A stretch of 64,000 nucleotides of DNA. Origin: CALDSL01 sp039810245 (GTDB lineage Bacteria > Chloroflexota > Anaerolineae > Anaerolineales > Anaerolineaceae). This document shows, in pieces, positions 9,361-17,187 of the stretch. The notes below the pieces were generated by a model. The model had not been told where the DNA came from. It made no database searches and saw nothing but the letters and a program-made list of their open reading frames with translations. The translations under genes were made by a program, and so were the position numbers. Each line of letters starts with the position of its first letter. The first letter of the stretch is position 1. The stretch spans positions 1-64,000 of the forward strand of contig JBDHWQ010000007.1 in the NCBI GenBank assembly GCA_039810245.1, read 5' to 3'.

Positions 9361-9389
9361 ACTATAACGAACGGTCTATATATTGTCAA
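9361..9389 (-). promoter_or_regulatory. Sigma70 promoter of the tetR-nmrA operon
   Basis: On the minus strand: TTGACA (9384-9389), 17-nt spacer, TATAGT (9361-9366). The spacer carries ATAGACCGTTCGTTAT, a partly symmetric sequence suited to TetR binding. Its -35 overlaps the -35 of a rightward promoter (9383-9411). Confidence 0.75.
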
Positions 9390-9411
9390 GCGCCATCCAC
9401 CTCTGTATCAT
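9383..9411 (+). promoter_or_regulatory. Candidate divergent promoter for the small gene at 9418
   Basis: TTGTCA (9383-9388), 17-nt spacer, TATCAT (9406-9411). The expected transcript start falls at or next to ATG 9418, implying a leaderless mRNA. Confidence 0.45.
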
Positions 9412-9417
9412 CCAGGC

Positions 9418-9648
9418 ATGAATCACGTAGTAGCGAACAACACCAACACAGCGCCAGCGCTCTTCCTGCGCCAGGCACGGAAGTCGCCGCTGGCATTTGC
9501 GCTGGTGACCACCTGGATGTATGCCAACACCAAAAGCGGCATGGCCGACCGGGTGACGGGCGAGGCGCGGCGTATCACCGGGCGCGAGCCGGTCACCATG
9601 CGGCAGTACATCGAAGCCTACCGCGCCAGTTGGGGAAAAGGGTCCTGA
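9418..9648 (+). CDS. Small protein resembling the C-terminal tail of NmrA-like oxidoreductases
   Basis: 76 residues. There is no recognisable complete domain. The end (RRITGREPVTMRQYIEAYR) resembles the last helix of NAD(P)H-binding/NmrA proteins, so this may be a gene remnant rather than a functional small protein. No Shine-Dalgarno site is seen, but a promoter-like pair ends 7 bp before the ATG. It is divergent from the tetR-nmrA operon, which encodes an NmrA-like enzyme. Confidence 0.4.
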   Translation: MNHVVANNTNTAPALFLRQARKSPLAFALVTTWMYANTKSGMADRVTGEARRITGREPVTMRQYIEAYRASWGKGS

Positions 9649-9726
9649 AGCGATTTTCCCTGTTGTCATAGAACGCCCGTTCTGTTAGAATGAAACTAAC
9701 CTTTTTCTTCCCATCCAGGGTGCGGC

Positions 9727-10146
9727 ATGGGCTTCTTCTGGCGTCTACGACAAAAACTGGGCCTGGTGCGACCTTCTTCCGTGGCCGTGCGCAACGAGCT
9801 GACGGTGCAGGCACTGCGCGAGCTGGCGATCAAAAAACAGGTGCGCGCGGATGAACTGGCAGATACCATCATCCGTGCGGCGGTGAACGAGCACAACCTG
9901 CAGGCCGCCAGCCTGGAGCTGTGGGAATCGCTCTCGCCGCGCGAGCAGCAGGTGACCGCGCTGGCCGTACGCGGCTATACCAACGCGCAGATCGGGGCGA
10001 TCCTCAACCTGTCGGTATCGACGGTGAAGACCTACATCTCGACCGCGTACCACAAGATGGGAGTCAGCGGGCGCGCCGGGCTGGTGGACCGCTTTCGCGG
10101 GCTGGATCTTGCCAGTTGGGTAGTGGAGAGCATCGGCGACTACTGA
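9727..10146 (+). CDS. LuxR-type helix-turn-helix regulator
   Basis: 139 residues. The C-terminal half is a GerE/LuxR DNA-binding domain: LSPREQQVTALAVRGYTNAQIG followed by a recognition helix (STVKTYISTAYHKMGV). The N-terminal ~65 residues are helical and do not form a receiver domain, so it is a stand-alone regulator with an unknown signal. ATG 9727 is preceded by AGGGTG. A classical terminator follows at 10230. Confidence 0.85.
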   Translation: MGFFWRLRQKLGLVRPSSVAVRNELTVQALRELAIKKQVRADELADTIIRAAVNEHNLQAASLELWESLSPREQQVTALAVRGYTNAQIGAILNLSVSTVKTYISTAYHKMGVSGRAGLVDRFRGLDLASWVVESIGDY

Positions 10147-10229
10147 CGGCAGGGGTGGCTCGTACAGCCGGCCTCAACCCCCAGATGTGGCTCATCCTGT
10201 GGATACCGCCGGGTTTCATACCAAAATCC

Positions 10230-10261
10230 ACCGCCGGCCGATTGTGCCGGCGGTTTTTATT
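10230..10261 (+). terminator. Rho-independent terminator
   Basis: 9-bp stem ACCGCCGGC/GCCGGCGGT with a 7-nt loop (10230-10254), followed by TTTTATTT. It ends the LuxR-type gene and separates it from the polymerase operon. Confidence 0.85.
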
Positions 10262-10276
10262 TGCTATCGTGAGCGC

Positions 10277-10828
10277 ATGAATGATTTGATGGCTTTCGAT
10301 CTGGCCCCCGGGCGGCTGTACCAGATGGTGGCCCCGCGGGCGGTAGGGCGGCCGGCGCTGAATGCGCTGCTGGCACGGTTGGCGCTGGCTACGCCAGCCG
10401 GTCTGCTGCTGGCGGTGGACGCGGGCGGCAGCGCCTTCGACCCGCTGTGGATCGCGCGCGAAATCCGCCGCCGCCGGGCGGACTACCTGCCCTGCCTGGA
10501 GCGGGTGCAGGTGGCGCGCGCGTTTACCTGCCATGAGCTGGCCAGCGTGCTGGAGCGCGAGACGGCCGGCGCGCGGGCGGTGGTGGTGTTCGACTTTTTG
10601 GCGCTGCTGGACGACGAGAACGTGACCATACCGGAGCGCCGGGCGGTGTTTGCGCGGCTGCTGCGCCGGCTGCGGGTGCTGTGCGGCGCGGCGCCGGTGC
10701 TGCTGTGGACGCGCCCGCCGGTGCTGGCGCACGTGCAGTTGCTGGCCGAGAGCCTGGCCGCGCAGTGCGACCAGGTGTTGATCTACGCGCCCCCGGAGCC
10801 GCCGCCCCTGGCGCGGTTGTTTCCGTAA
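10277..10828 (+). CDS. RecA-fold protein without a Walker A motif, polymerase-operon partner
   Basis: 183 residues from ATG 10277. The pattern of a small beta-alpha protein with GLLLAVDAGGS where a P-loop would be, and ARAVVVFDFLALLDDE as a Walker-B-like strand, suggests a RecA/RadA-like ATPase core that has lost the GxxxxGK[ST] loop. It is the first gene of an operon with a small helical protein and a family-B DNA polymerase. By analogy with ImuA, a RecA-like partner of mutagenic polymerases, it may recruit or regulate the polymerase. The family assignment is inference. Confidence 0.6.
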   Translation: MNDLMAFDLAPGRLYQMVAPRAVGRPALNALLARLALATPAGLLLAVDAGGSAFDPLWIAREIRRRRADYLPCLERVQVARAFTCHELASVLERETAGARAVVVFDFLALLDDENVTIPERRAVFARLLRRLRVLCGAAPVLLWTRPPVLAHVQLLAESLAAQCDQVLIYAPPEPPPLARLFP

Positions 10829-10853
10829 GCAAAATTCACGAGGAGAAAAACTG

Positions 10854-11135
10854 ATGGGCCGTACTATCCCTTCTGCCACCATCCAGTTCTTGCAGGAAGA
10901 AGAATCGTTTGCCCGCTTCCGGCGCGCGCTGCGCCGCGAAGACCAGCTCGCGCTGGATCACCTGTTTTCCAACGCGCATCATCACCTGGCCGCCGCCGCG
11001 TACGCCGCGCACGCGCTGCCGTTTGAGGTGCTGCTGCTGGCGATGCTGCTGGAAGAGCACAAGCTGGTGCTGCGCATGAGCAGCGCGATGGAAAAGGTGC
11101 AGCCGCTGCTGGACGTGCTCGACGCGCCGGAATGA
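10854..11135 (+). CDS. Small helical protein of the polymerase operon
   Basis: 93 residues, almost entirely helical, with charged N-terminal helices (EEESFARFRRALRRED) and a hydrophobic second half. No known domain is recognised. GAGGAG lies 9 nt before ATG 10854, and the 3' end overlaps the polymerase start by 4 nt (ATGA), indicating translational coupling. A subunit or adaptor of the polymerase is the simplest guess. Confidence 0.7.
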   Translation: MGRTIPSATIQFLQEEESFARFRRALRREDQLALDHLFSNAHHHLAAAAYAAHALPFEVLLLAMLLEEHKLVLRMSSAMEKVQPLLDVLDAPE

Positions 11136-13468
11136 ACCACGCGGGCTGGCTGCTGGACCTGTACGAAGACGAGGCCGGGCTGGTGCTGTGGCTGATGCAG
11201 GAAGACGGCACTCGCGCGCGGCTGGCGCAGCCCTTCCCGGTGACGCTGTATGCAGCCGGGCCGGGGCCGCGGCTGCGCGCGCTGTGGCGCTGGCTGCGCG
11301 CGCGCCCGCAGCCGCCGCGGCTGGAGCGCGCCGAGCGCCACGAGCTGTTTGCCGGGCGACCGCTGGCGGTAATGGCGATCACCGCGCCGGGGCCGCTGCA
11401 GGCGCGCCGGCTGTTCGCCGAGCTGGCGCAGTCTTTTCCCGACCTGACCTACTACGACGCCGATCTCTCGCCCAACCTGCGCCACGCGGCGCGCTACGGC
11501 ACGTTTCCACTGGCGCGCGTGGAGATCGAGGCCAGCAAGCAGGGGGTGATCGGCGCGGTGGAAACGCGCGAATCACCCTGGGCGCTGGAACACGACCCGG
11601 CCCCGCTGCGGGTGATGCGCCTGGAGCCAGACTGCAACCCGGCGCGAGCCGCGCCGCGCGCGCTGCGCATCCATCTCAACCAGCCGGCGCTGGACTGGGA
11701 ACTGCCGCTGGAGCCGGCGCGCGCGCTGCTGGTGAACCTGGCGGCCATGCTGCGTCGCTACGACCCAGACCTGCTGCTGACCGCATGGGGCGATACCTGG
11801 CTGATCCCGCTGCTGGTGGAGCTTTCGCGAGGGGCCAACATCCCGCTGGGCCTCTCGCGCGACGCGGGGCGAGGCATCGGGCGCAAAAAAGAGCGCTCGT
11901 ATCTGACCTATGGGCAGGTGGTGCACATCGGCCCGCAGATGCGGCTGTTCGGCCGGCTGCACGTCGATATCTACAACGCGATGATGTACCACGATTACGG
12001 CATGGAAGGCATCCTTGAATCGGCGCGGGTGACGGCACTACCGATCCAGACTGTGGCGCGCAGCTCGCCGGGCAGCGGTATTTCGGCCATGCAGGTGACG
12101 GTGGCGCTGCGCAGGGAGATCCTGGTGCCGTGGCGCAAGCAGGCGGCCGAAGGGCGCAAATCGGCGCGCGACCTGATCGAAGGTGACATGGGCGGGCTGG
12201 TGTACGCGCCGATCCTGGGGCTGCACTCCGATGTGGCCGAGCTGGACTTCACCAGCCTGTACCCGGCGTGCATCACCACGGGGCATCTCTCGCCGGAGCT
12301 GATGAACAGCGGGGCGCCGGGCGCGGAGCGCGTGCCGGGCACCAGCCTGACGGTGGACCGCTCGCGCGAGGGACTGGTGCCGGCCACGATCGAGCCGCTG
12401 CTGCAAAAGCGCATCGCGCTCAAGGCGCGCATCGCGCAGATGCCGGCGTGGGACCCGCGCCGGGCGCAGTTCAAGGCGCAGGCCGCGGCGCAGAAATGGC
12501 TGCTGGTGACCTGCTTTGGCTACCTGGGCTACAAGAACGCGCGCTTCGGGCGCATCGAGGCGCACATGGCCACCACCGCCTGCGGGCGCGAGGCGCTGAT
12601 GCGCGCCAAAGAGACGGCCGAGGATCTGGGCTTCCGCGTGCTGGGGCTGTACGTAGACGCGGTGTGGGTGACGCGCGCGGGCTGCCGCGCCCCGGGGGAC
12701 TTCCAGACGCTGGTGGAGGCGATCACTGCCGCCACCGGGCTGCCAATCACCCTGGATGGGGTGTACAACTGGCTGGCGTTTCTGCCTTCGCGCGCGCACC
12801 CGGCGCGCACGGTGGCCAACCGCTATTTTGGCGCGTTTCAGGACGGCTCGCTCAAGGTGCGCGGGGTGGAAATGCGCCGCGCGGATACGCCGGCGTTTAT
12901 CGCCAAAACGCAAAAGGTGCTGCTGGAAGCCATGGCCCCGGCCGGCTCAGCGGAAGCGCTGGCGCGGCAACTGCCCGAGCTGGTGCGGCTGCTGCGCGGC
13001 AGCCTGCGGCTGCTGGCCAGCGGGCAGGTGCCGCCGGAGGAGCTGGTGGTATCGCAGAAGCTGTCGCGCCGGCTGGAAGAATACCGCCTGCCTTCGCCGG
13101 CGGCGGTAGCGGCGGCGCAACTGGCCGAAATTGGCGTGCATTTGCAGCCCGGCGAGCGCGTGCCGCTGCTGTTCACGCGCGGCGCGCCGGGGGCACGCGC
13201 CTGGCACCTGCCCGAGGCGGTGCGCCCCGAAACGCTGGACCTGGAGCGCTACCGCACGCTGCTGGTGCGCGCGGCGTGGAGCGTGCTGGGCGCGCTGGGC
13301 ATTTCCGAAGCCGACCTGGCGGCGTGGGCGATCCACGGGGCCAGCTACCGGCTGGATGATGCCCCGGCGCCGTGCGCCGCGCCGCCGCTGCTGCTGGAAG
13401 CGCGGCGGCGCAAAGCCGAGCTGGCGCAGGAGCGCCTGGGGCGGCTGCTGGAAGCGAAAAAGGGCTAA
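11132..13468 (+). CDS. Family B DNA polymerase with degenerate 3'-5' exonuclease (PolB2-like)
   Basis: 778 residues. Polymerase motif A is DFTSLYPAC (D372), motif B has K455 in QKWLLVTCFGYLGYKN, and motif C is LYVDAVWV with the essential Asp (D509) aligning to the second Asp of YGDTDS; so catalysis seems possible. The exonuclease region (about 150-300) lacks the DIE and NxxxFD acidic motifs; only a YxxxD-like remnant (IYNAMMYHDYG) is seen. This resembles archaeal/bacterial PolB2 polymerases linked to damage tolerance. It is co-translated with a small helical protein and a RecA-like protein. Confidence 0.8.
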   Translation: MNHAGWLLDLYEDEAGLVLWLMQEDGTRARLAQPFPVTLYAAGPGPRLRALWRWLRARPQPPRLERAERHELFAGRPLAVMAITAPGPLQARRLFAELAQSFPDLTYYDADLSPNLRHAARYGTFPLARVEIEASKQGVIGAVETRESPWALEHDPAPLRVMRLEPDCNPARAAPRALRIHLNQPALDWELPLEPARALLVNLAAMLRRYDPDLLLTAWGDTWLIPLLVELSRGANIPLGLSRDAGRGIGRKKERSYLTYGQVVHIGPQMRLFGRLHVDIYNAMMYHDYGMEGILESARVTALPIQTVARSSPGSGISAMQVTVALRREILVPWRKQAAEGRKSARDLIEGDMGGLVYAPILGLHSDVAELDFTSLYPACITTGHLSPELMNSGAPGAERVPGTSLTVDRSREGLVPATIEPLLQKRIALKARIAQMPAWDPRRAQFKAQAAAQKWLLVTCFGYLGYKNARFGRIEAHMATTACGREALMRAKETAEDLGFRVLGLYVDAVWVTRAGCRAPGDFQTLVEAITAATGLPITLDGVYNWLAFLPSRAHPARTVANRYFGAFQDGSLKVRGVEMRRADTPAFIAKTQKVLLEAMAPAGSAEALARQLPELVRLLRGSLRLLASGQVPPEELVVSQKLSRRLEEYRLPSPAAVAAAQLAEIGVHLQPGERVPLLFTRGAPGARAWHLPEAVRPETLDLERYRTLLVRAAWSVLGALGISEADLAAWAIHGASYRLDDAPAPCAAPPLLLEARRRKAELAQERLGRLLEAKKG

Positions 13469-14379
13469 TCCAGCGGCGGGACGGCGTTATGCGCCAGTTC
13501 GAGTGCCATGGCAGGGAACCAGCGCCCGGCGGGTGGGCAGGGCGCGCCGCGCAGCGGGTCGGGCTGGCCGGCGCCGGCCCAGCGCGCGCACTCACCGTCC
13601 GATTCACCGGGGGTTTTGATCCACAGGTACGCGTCCAGCAGGAGGCTGCCGGTGGCGGCAGTAGGGCGCAGGCCCAGGCCGCGGCCGGGCGGGTTACACC
13701 AGGTCTGCGGGTCGCCGGATGGGTGTTCGGCGGGCGGCGCCCAGGGGCCCTGGCCGTTGCGGCTGGTGTCGATGACAAAATGCGCCGCAGAGGGCGTGCT
13801 TTCGCCCAGGCGCGCGGCGTACCAGTCGTCCACACACCGGGCGGCAGCGGGGTCCTGCAGGTCGGCGGGGCCGCCGGGGCAGGCATCATAGCCCAGCGCG
13901 CCGCCGGCGGTGATGGCCAGGCATTGAGCTACCCACGCGCCGTAGCGGATCAGATCTTGGTTGCGCTGGTAGTTGGAGACGTTGAGGAAAAATCCGCGCG
14001 CATCGCGCACGCCGGCGGCGGCCAGCCGCGCGGCGATGACGGCGACGGGATGCCAGGCGCTGTGGCCGCCATCGAGGTACACCCGGGCGTGGGGGTCGCG
14101 CCGCAGCGCGCCCACCGCGTAACGGATGAGCGCCACGCGATCGAAATCGTCCGGCTGGCCGCAGTCGGCGGGAGTGAGGGCCAGCCCGTCGGGCTCAAGG
14201 ATGACCAGGGCCGGGTGCTGGCCCAGGCCGCGCGCGAAGGCGTCGACCCAGGCACGGTAGGCATCTCCGCAAGGCGCGCCGCCGGCGGAGTACTGCGAGC
14301 AGTCGCGGGCGGGGGCGTTATAGGCCACCAGCAGCGGCAGCGCGCCTTGCGCGGCGGCCTGCTCCACGGCCTGGCGCAC
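13465..14379 (-). CDS. Glycoside hydrolase family 6 (cellulase/cellobiohydrolase), abnormal 5' end
   Basis: GH6 hallmarks are intact: VAYNAPARDC (catalytic-site Asp), LVILEPDGLAL (acid Asp), VYLDGGHSAW, FVIDTSRNG, WCNPPGRGLG and DAYLWIKTPGESDG. Enzymes of this family cleave beta-1,4-glucan and are secreted. GTG 14379 is the only usual start, yet homology-like sequence (HPFLDP...IAALRAAGQ) continues upstream in frame to a stop at 14587-14589 with no ATG, GTG or TTG. No signal peptide exists. The gene is therefore 5'-truncated, uses a rare start codon, or carries a frameshift. It overlaps the polymerase stop by 4 nt, tail to tail. Confidence 0.75.
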   Translation of the reverse strand: MRQAVEQAAAQGALPLLVAYNAPARDCSQYSAGGAPCGDAYRAWVDAFARGLGQHPALVILEPDGLALTPADCGQPDDFDRVALIRYAVGALRRDPHARVYLDGGHSAWHPVAVIAARLAAAGVRDARGFFLNVSNYQRNQDLIRYGAWVAQCLAITAGGALGYDACPGGPADLQDPAAARCVDDWYAARLGESTPSAAHFVIDTSRNGQGPWAPPAEHPSGDPQTWCNPPGRGLGLRPTAATGSLLLDAYLWIKTPGESDGECARWAGAGQPDPLRGAPCPPAGRWFPAMALELAHNAVPPLD

Positions 14380-14563
14380 CGCGGCTTCGACCTCGCCGGG
14401 CGAGCCGCCGTTGAACCACTGGGCCTGGGGTGTTTTTACGATGCGGCGAATGCGCTCCGCTGCGGCTACCTGGCCCGCGGCGCGCAGCGCGGCGATATGC
14501 TCCAGGGCGCGGGGGTCCAGAAACGGGTGGGGGCGGGTGAGGACTTCGCGGGCATGGAGACGG

Positions 14564-15727
14564 TCACTGCTTGGGGATGTAAGCGATCAGGTTATCGAAC
14601 CAGACGCGGTAACCGGTCGCGGGGGTATCTTCCCAGGTCTCGCCGAAGAGGGCGGCGTCACCCATCAGATTGTCCGCGGTGGTCGCTTCGGCTTCGTATT
14701 TATCGTTGAGGAACAGCGTAATCACGCTGGCGTCACATACCACGACCATGTGATTGACTTCGTAGGGCGAAGCCTTCAGGTTCTGGGTGGGCATCCACAT
14801 TTCTTCCAGCAGGCTGATGTAATCGCCATCCTTGACGTAGCCGATGGAGTACTCCTGGTTGACTACATCCACCGACGCGAAGTGGAAGTTGTCCTCATCT
14901 TTATAGTGGCACAATACGCCATAGCCGCCCTGCTCGTAACCCGGCTGGAGGGCGGCGTCGAAGCTGATGGTGGTGGGGGTGAAATCCAGCGGCAGGTAGG
15001 CCCAGATGCTGTAATCCGGCTGGTAGAGGTGCATGGCGTAATGATTGTCTTCAAAGCCCCAGAAGCGGACATCGTTCTGGACGTCAGCCCAATCGTTCTG
15101 GTTGTTGGAGAAGTTCTCCATAAAGAAATTATCCACCAGGCTCTGCTGGATGTCGTCGGGCCACACGGCGGGCTGCGCCGGCGGCAGGGTGGGCTGGACC
15201 ACCTGAGTGGGCTGGACGGCTTCTGTTGCCAGCGCCGCCTGGGTGGGCTGGACCGGAGCCCGGGTAGGCTGAGGTGGCTGCGTGGCCGCCGGGGGCAGGG
15301 TGGACAGCGCCAGCGGGGTGGCGATTACCGGGACGGCAGTCGTTTCGGCGGGGGTGGCATTGCGGAAGAAGAGCACCGCGCCAACGACCATCAGCCCGAG
15401 GCACAGGACACCCAGGCAGCCAAGCCCGCCCAGCACGATAGGCAGCGTCCTGTCACGTTTTGGGGCGGGGGGCGGAACGAAGCTGCCCGCAGGCGGGACT
15501 GGCGGCAGGGGCTCCGGTGAGGGCGGCTCGGGAGCAGGCGGCTGCGGGGGCGTAGCGGGTGATTCGGCGGAAGACGCCGGCAGCGGGGGTGTTGTGAGCG
15601 GGGGCGGCGCTGCGGTTATGGGCGCATCGTCGTGCTGGACGGGGCGGCCGCAGTTTTCACAGAAATTTGCGCTGGCGGGGAGTTTCGCGCCGCAACTGAT
15701 GCAAAAAGACGCTGGTTGGTCGGTCAT
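14564..15727 (-). CDS. Zinc-ribbon membrane protein with extracellular jelly-roll-like domain
   Basis: 387 residues. A double zinc ribbon (CISCGAK, CENCGRP) at the N-terminus is followed by a Pro-rich linker, one membrane helix (about 115-140) and another Pro/Thr/Gln linker. The C-terminal ~190 residues are beta-rich with laminin-G/DUF1080-like features (NFSNNQNDW, WFDNLIAYI). The zinc ribbon should be inside and the beta domain outside, possibly binding polysaccharide. It lies just upstream of the GH6 frame on the same strand. Function is not known. Confidence 0.75.
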   Translation of the reverse strand: MTDQPASFCISCGAKLPASANFCENCGRPVQHDDAPITAAPPPLTTPPLPASSAESPATPPQPPAPEPPSPEPLPPVPPAGSFVPPPAPKRDRTLPIVLGGLGCLGVLCLGLMVVGAVLFFRNATPAETTAVPVIATPLALSTLPPAATQPPQPTRAPVQPTQAALATEAVQPTQVVQPTLPPAQPAVWPDDIQQSLVDNFFMENFSNNQNDWADVQNDVRFWGFEDNHYAMHLYQPDYSIWAYLPLDFTPTTISFDAALQPGYEQGGYGVLCHYKDEDNFHFASVDVVNQEYSIGYVKDGDYISLLEEMWMPTQNLKASPYEVNHMVVVCDASVITLFLNDKYEAEATTADNLMGDAALFGETWEDTPATGYRVWFDNLIAYIPKQ

Positions 15728-15771
15728 GATGGCTTATCCTTGATCAAAAATTGGGGGTGAAACCGCCCGGT

Positions 15772-16386
15772 TCAACGGACGATGCTGCCGTAAGTCTGCT
15801 GAAGCTGCTGTTTCCAGGCGCGAATGTCGAGGTCGTTGATGGAAAACCTGTGTTTTTCCGCGCCGGTTTCAAACTCGATGTAATAACTGATGCGCACGCT
15901 GTCTTCGTCGCTGCTTTGCGCTTCCCACAGGTGAATGCGGCGCAGATGGCTGATGGGCAGGAAAAAATTGGCAGGTTGCTCAGCCAGGATGTCCTGCGGA
16001 CTGCGCTGCCGGTATTCGTGCCCGGAATTGGCGCCGAACTGCGCGCCCCACTGCCCAAAAAAGCCTTTGCCCTGTTCTTTGGCAATGTCGCGGGCGCGCA
16101 GGACGTTGGCTTTCATCATCTCCGTGGTTTGGGCCGCAAAAAGCACGCGCAGGCTGGTGAATACGATGACAAAAGCCTCGGTCTTGATGCCCAAAAACCC
16201 GGAGTGGCGCACCGCGCCTGGAAGGACACCCAGCACAGTTTCTGCTGGCGCGGCCGGCGCAGGTGGGGGCGCATCCGGGCGTTGGGTTGTGTCTTGTGGG
16301 GCGATGGGTTTGCCGCAAGCGGCGCAGAATTTGGCGGCGCTGTTCAGCGCAGCGCCGCAATGGCTGCAAAAACGCGGGTTAGTCAT
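15772..16386 (-). CDS. Zinc-ribbon protein with PH-like domain
   Basis: 204 residues from ATG 16386, which has GAGGGGAG 8-10 nt upstream. The N-terminus is a zinc ribbon (FCSHCGAALN, FCAACGKP). A Pro/Ala linker leads to a beta-rich region (GVLPGAVRHSGFLGIKTEAFVIVFTSLRVLFA) typical of bacterial PH-like domains, and a helical tail. No membrane segment is visible. It is a neighbour of another zinc-ribbon protein on the same strand (45 bp gap), so the two may form an operon. Role unknown. Confidence 0.7.
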   Translation of the reverse strand: MTNPRFCSHCGAALNSAAKFCAACGKPIAPQDTTQRPDAPPPAPAAPAETVLGVLPGAVRHSGFLGIKTEAFVIVFTSLRVLFAAQTTEMMKANVLRARDIAKEQGKGFFGQWGAQFGANSGHEYRQRSPQDILAEQPANFFLPISHLRRIHLWEAQSSDEDSVRISYYIEFETGAEKHRFSINDLDIRAWKQQLQQTYGSIVR

Positions 16387-16552
16387 GGCTTTTCTCCCCT
16401 CTGGCAGCGCAACCATGCAAACGGGTTTATGTTACGGGAACGTGGATGATTATTGAGATTATACAGCATCGTTATCAATAATCTTCTATCGAATTAGCAA
16501 GGTGTTCCACCGGGCCAGGCGAACTGCGCCTGCAGCATGAAAGAAACCGGCG

Positions 16553-16558
16553 TATAAT
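16553..16558 (+). promoter_or_regulatory. Candidate -10 box of the nitroreductase gene
   Basis: A consensus TATAAT, 88 bp before ATG 16646, in the 16387-16645 gap. The hexamer 17 bp upstream (CTGCAG) is a poor -35. Nothing else is recognised in this gap. Confidence 0.35.
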
Positions 16559-16645
16559 CCTACCGGTGAAAACGCAGACCGGCCGGTTTTGTTATGCTGC
16601 CGCCTGGTCATTGCATGCAACACAATCCGTGATCAGGAGAGACGA

Positions 16646-17155
16646 ATGGACGCGATGCAGGCTTTGTTGACGCGCCGCGCCGTGCGCGAATTCACGCCGG
16701 AGCGGGTGCGCGAAGAAGAAATTACGGCCATGCTGAACGCGGCCATGCACGCGCCTTCGGCGTGTAACCAGCAGCCGTGGCATTTTGTGGTGATTGACAG
16801 CCGCGAGCTGCTGGACCAGGTTGCCAACGCGCACCCTTACGCGCAGATGCTGCTGCAAGCGCCGCTGGCGGTGGTGGTATGCGCCGACGTGACCCTGGAG
16901 ACCTGCCCGGGCAACTGGGTGATCGACTGTTCGGCGGCAATGGAAAACCTGCTGCTGGCGGCGCACGCCATCGGGTTGGGCGCGGTGTGGGTGGGCATCG
17001 CGCATTCGGAAGAACGCATGCACAATATTCGCGGGCTGCTGGGGCTGCCGTCTTTTGTGCAGCCGTTATGCCTGGCGGCGGTAGGCCACGCGGCCAACCC
17101 GCTGCCGGTGGTGGACCGATATAACCCGGCGCGCATCCACCGCAACGCGTGGTGA
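16646..17155 (+). CDS. Nitroreductase family FMN oxidoreductase
   Basis: 169 residues. TRRAVREFTPERV at the start and APSACNQQPWHFVVI are the FMN-binding signatures of the nitroreductase family; GLGAVWVGI is the conserved C-terminal core. Such enzymes reduce nitro compounds, quinones or flavins with NAD(P)H. AGGAGAGACGA before ATG 16646 fixes the start. An SDR gene follows after 32 bp on the same strand, so the pair may be co-transcribed. The substrate cannot be told from sequence. Confidence 0.88.
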   Translation: MDAMQALLTRRAVREFTPERVREEEITAMLNAAMHAPSACNQQPWHFVVIDSRELLDQVANAHPYAQMLLQAPLAVVVCADVTLETCPGNWVIDCSAAMENLLLAAHAIGLGAVWVGIAHSEERMHNIRGLLGLPSFVQPLCLAAVGHAANPLPVVDRYNPARIHRNAW

Positions 17156-17187
17156 TATCAGCCGGAAGTAGAGAGGAACGAGCGAAA

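Noticed and set aside
13372..14709. Plus-strand frame opposite the GH6 gene
   Set aside because: Gly/Arg-rich shadow; GH6 motifs are on the other strand.
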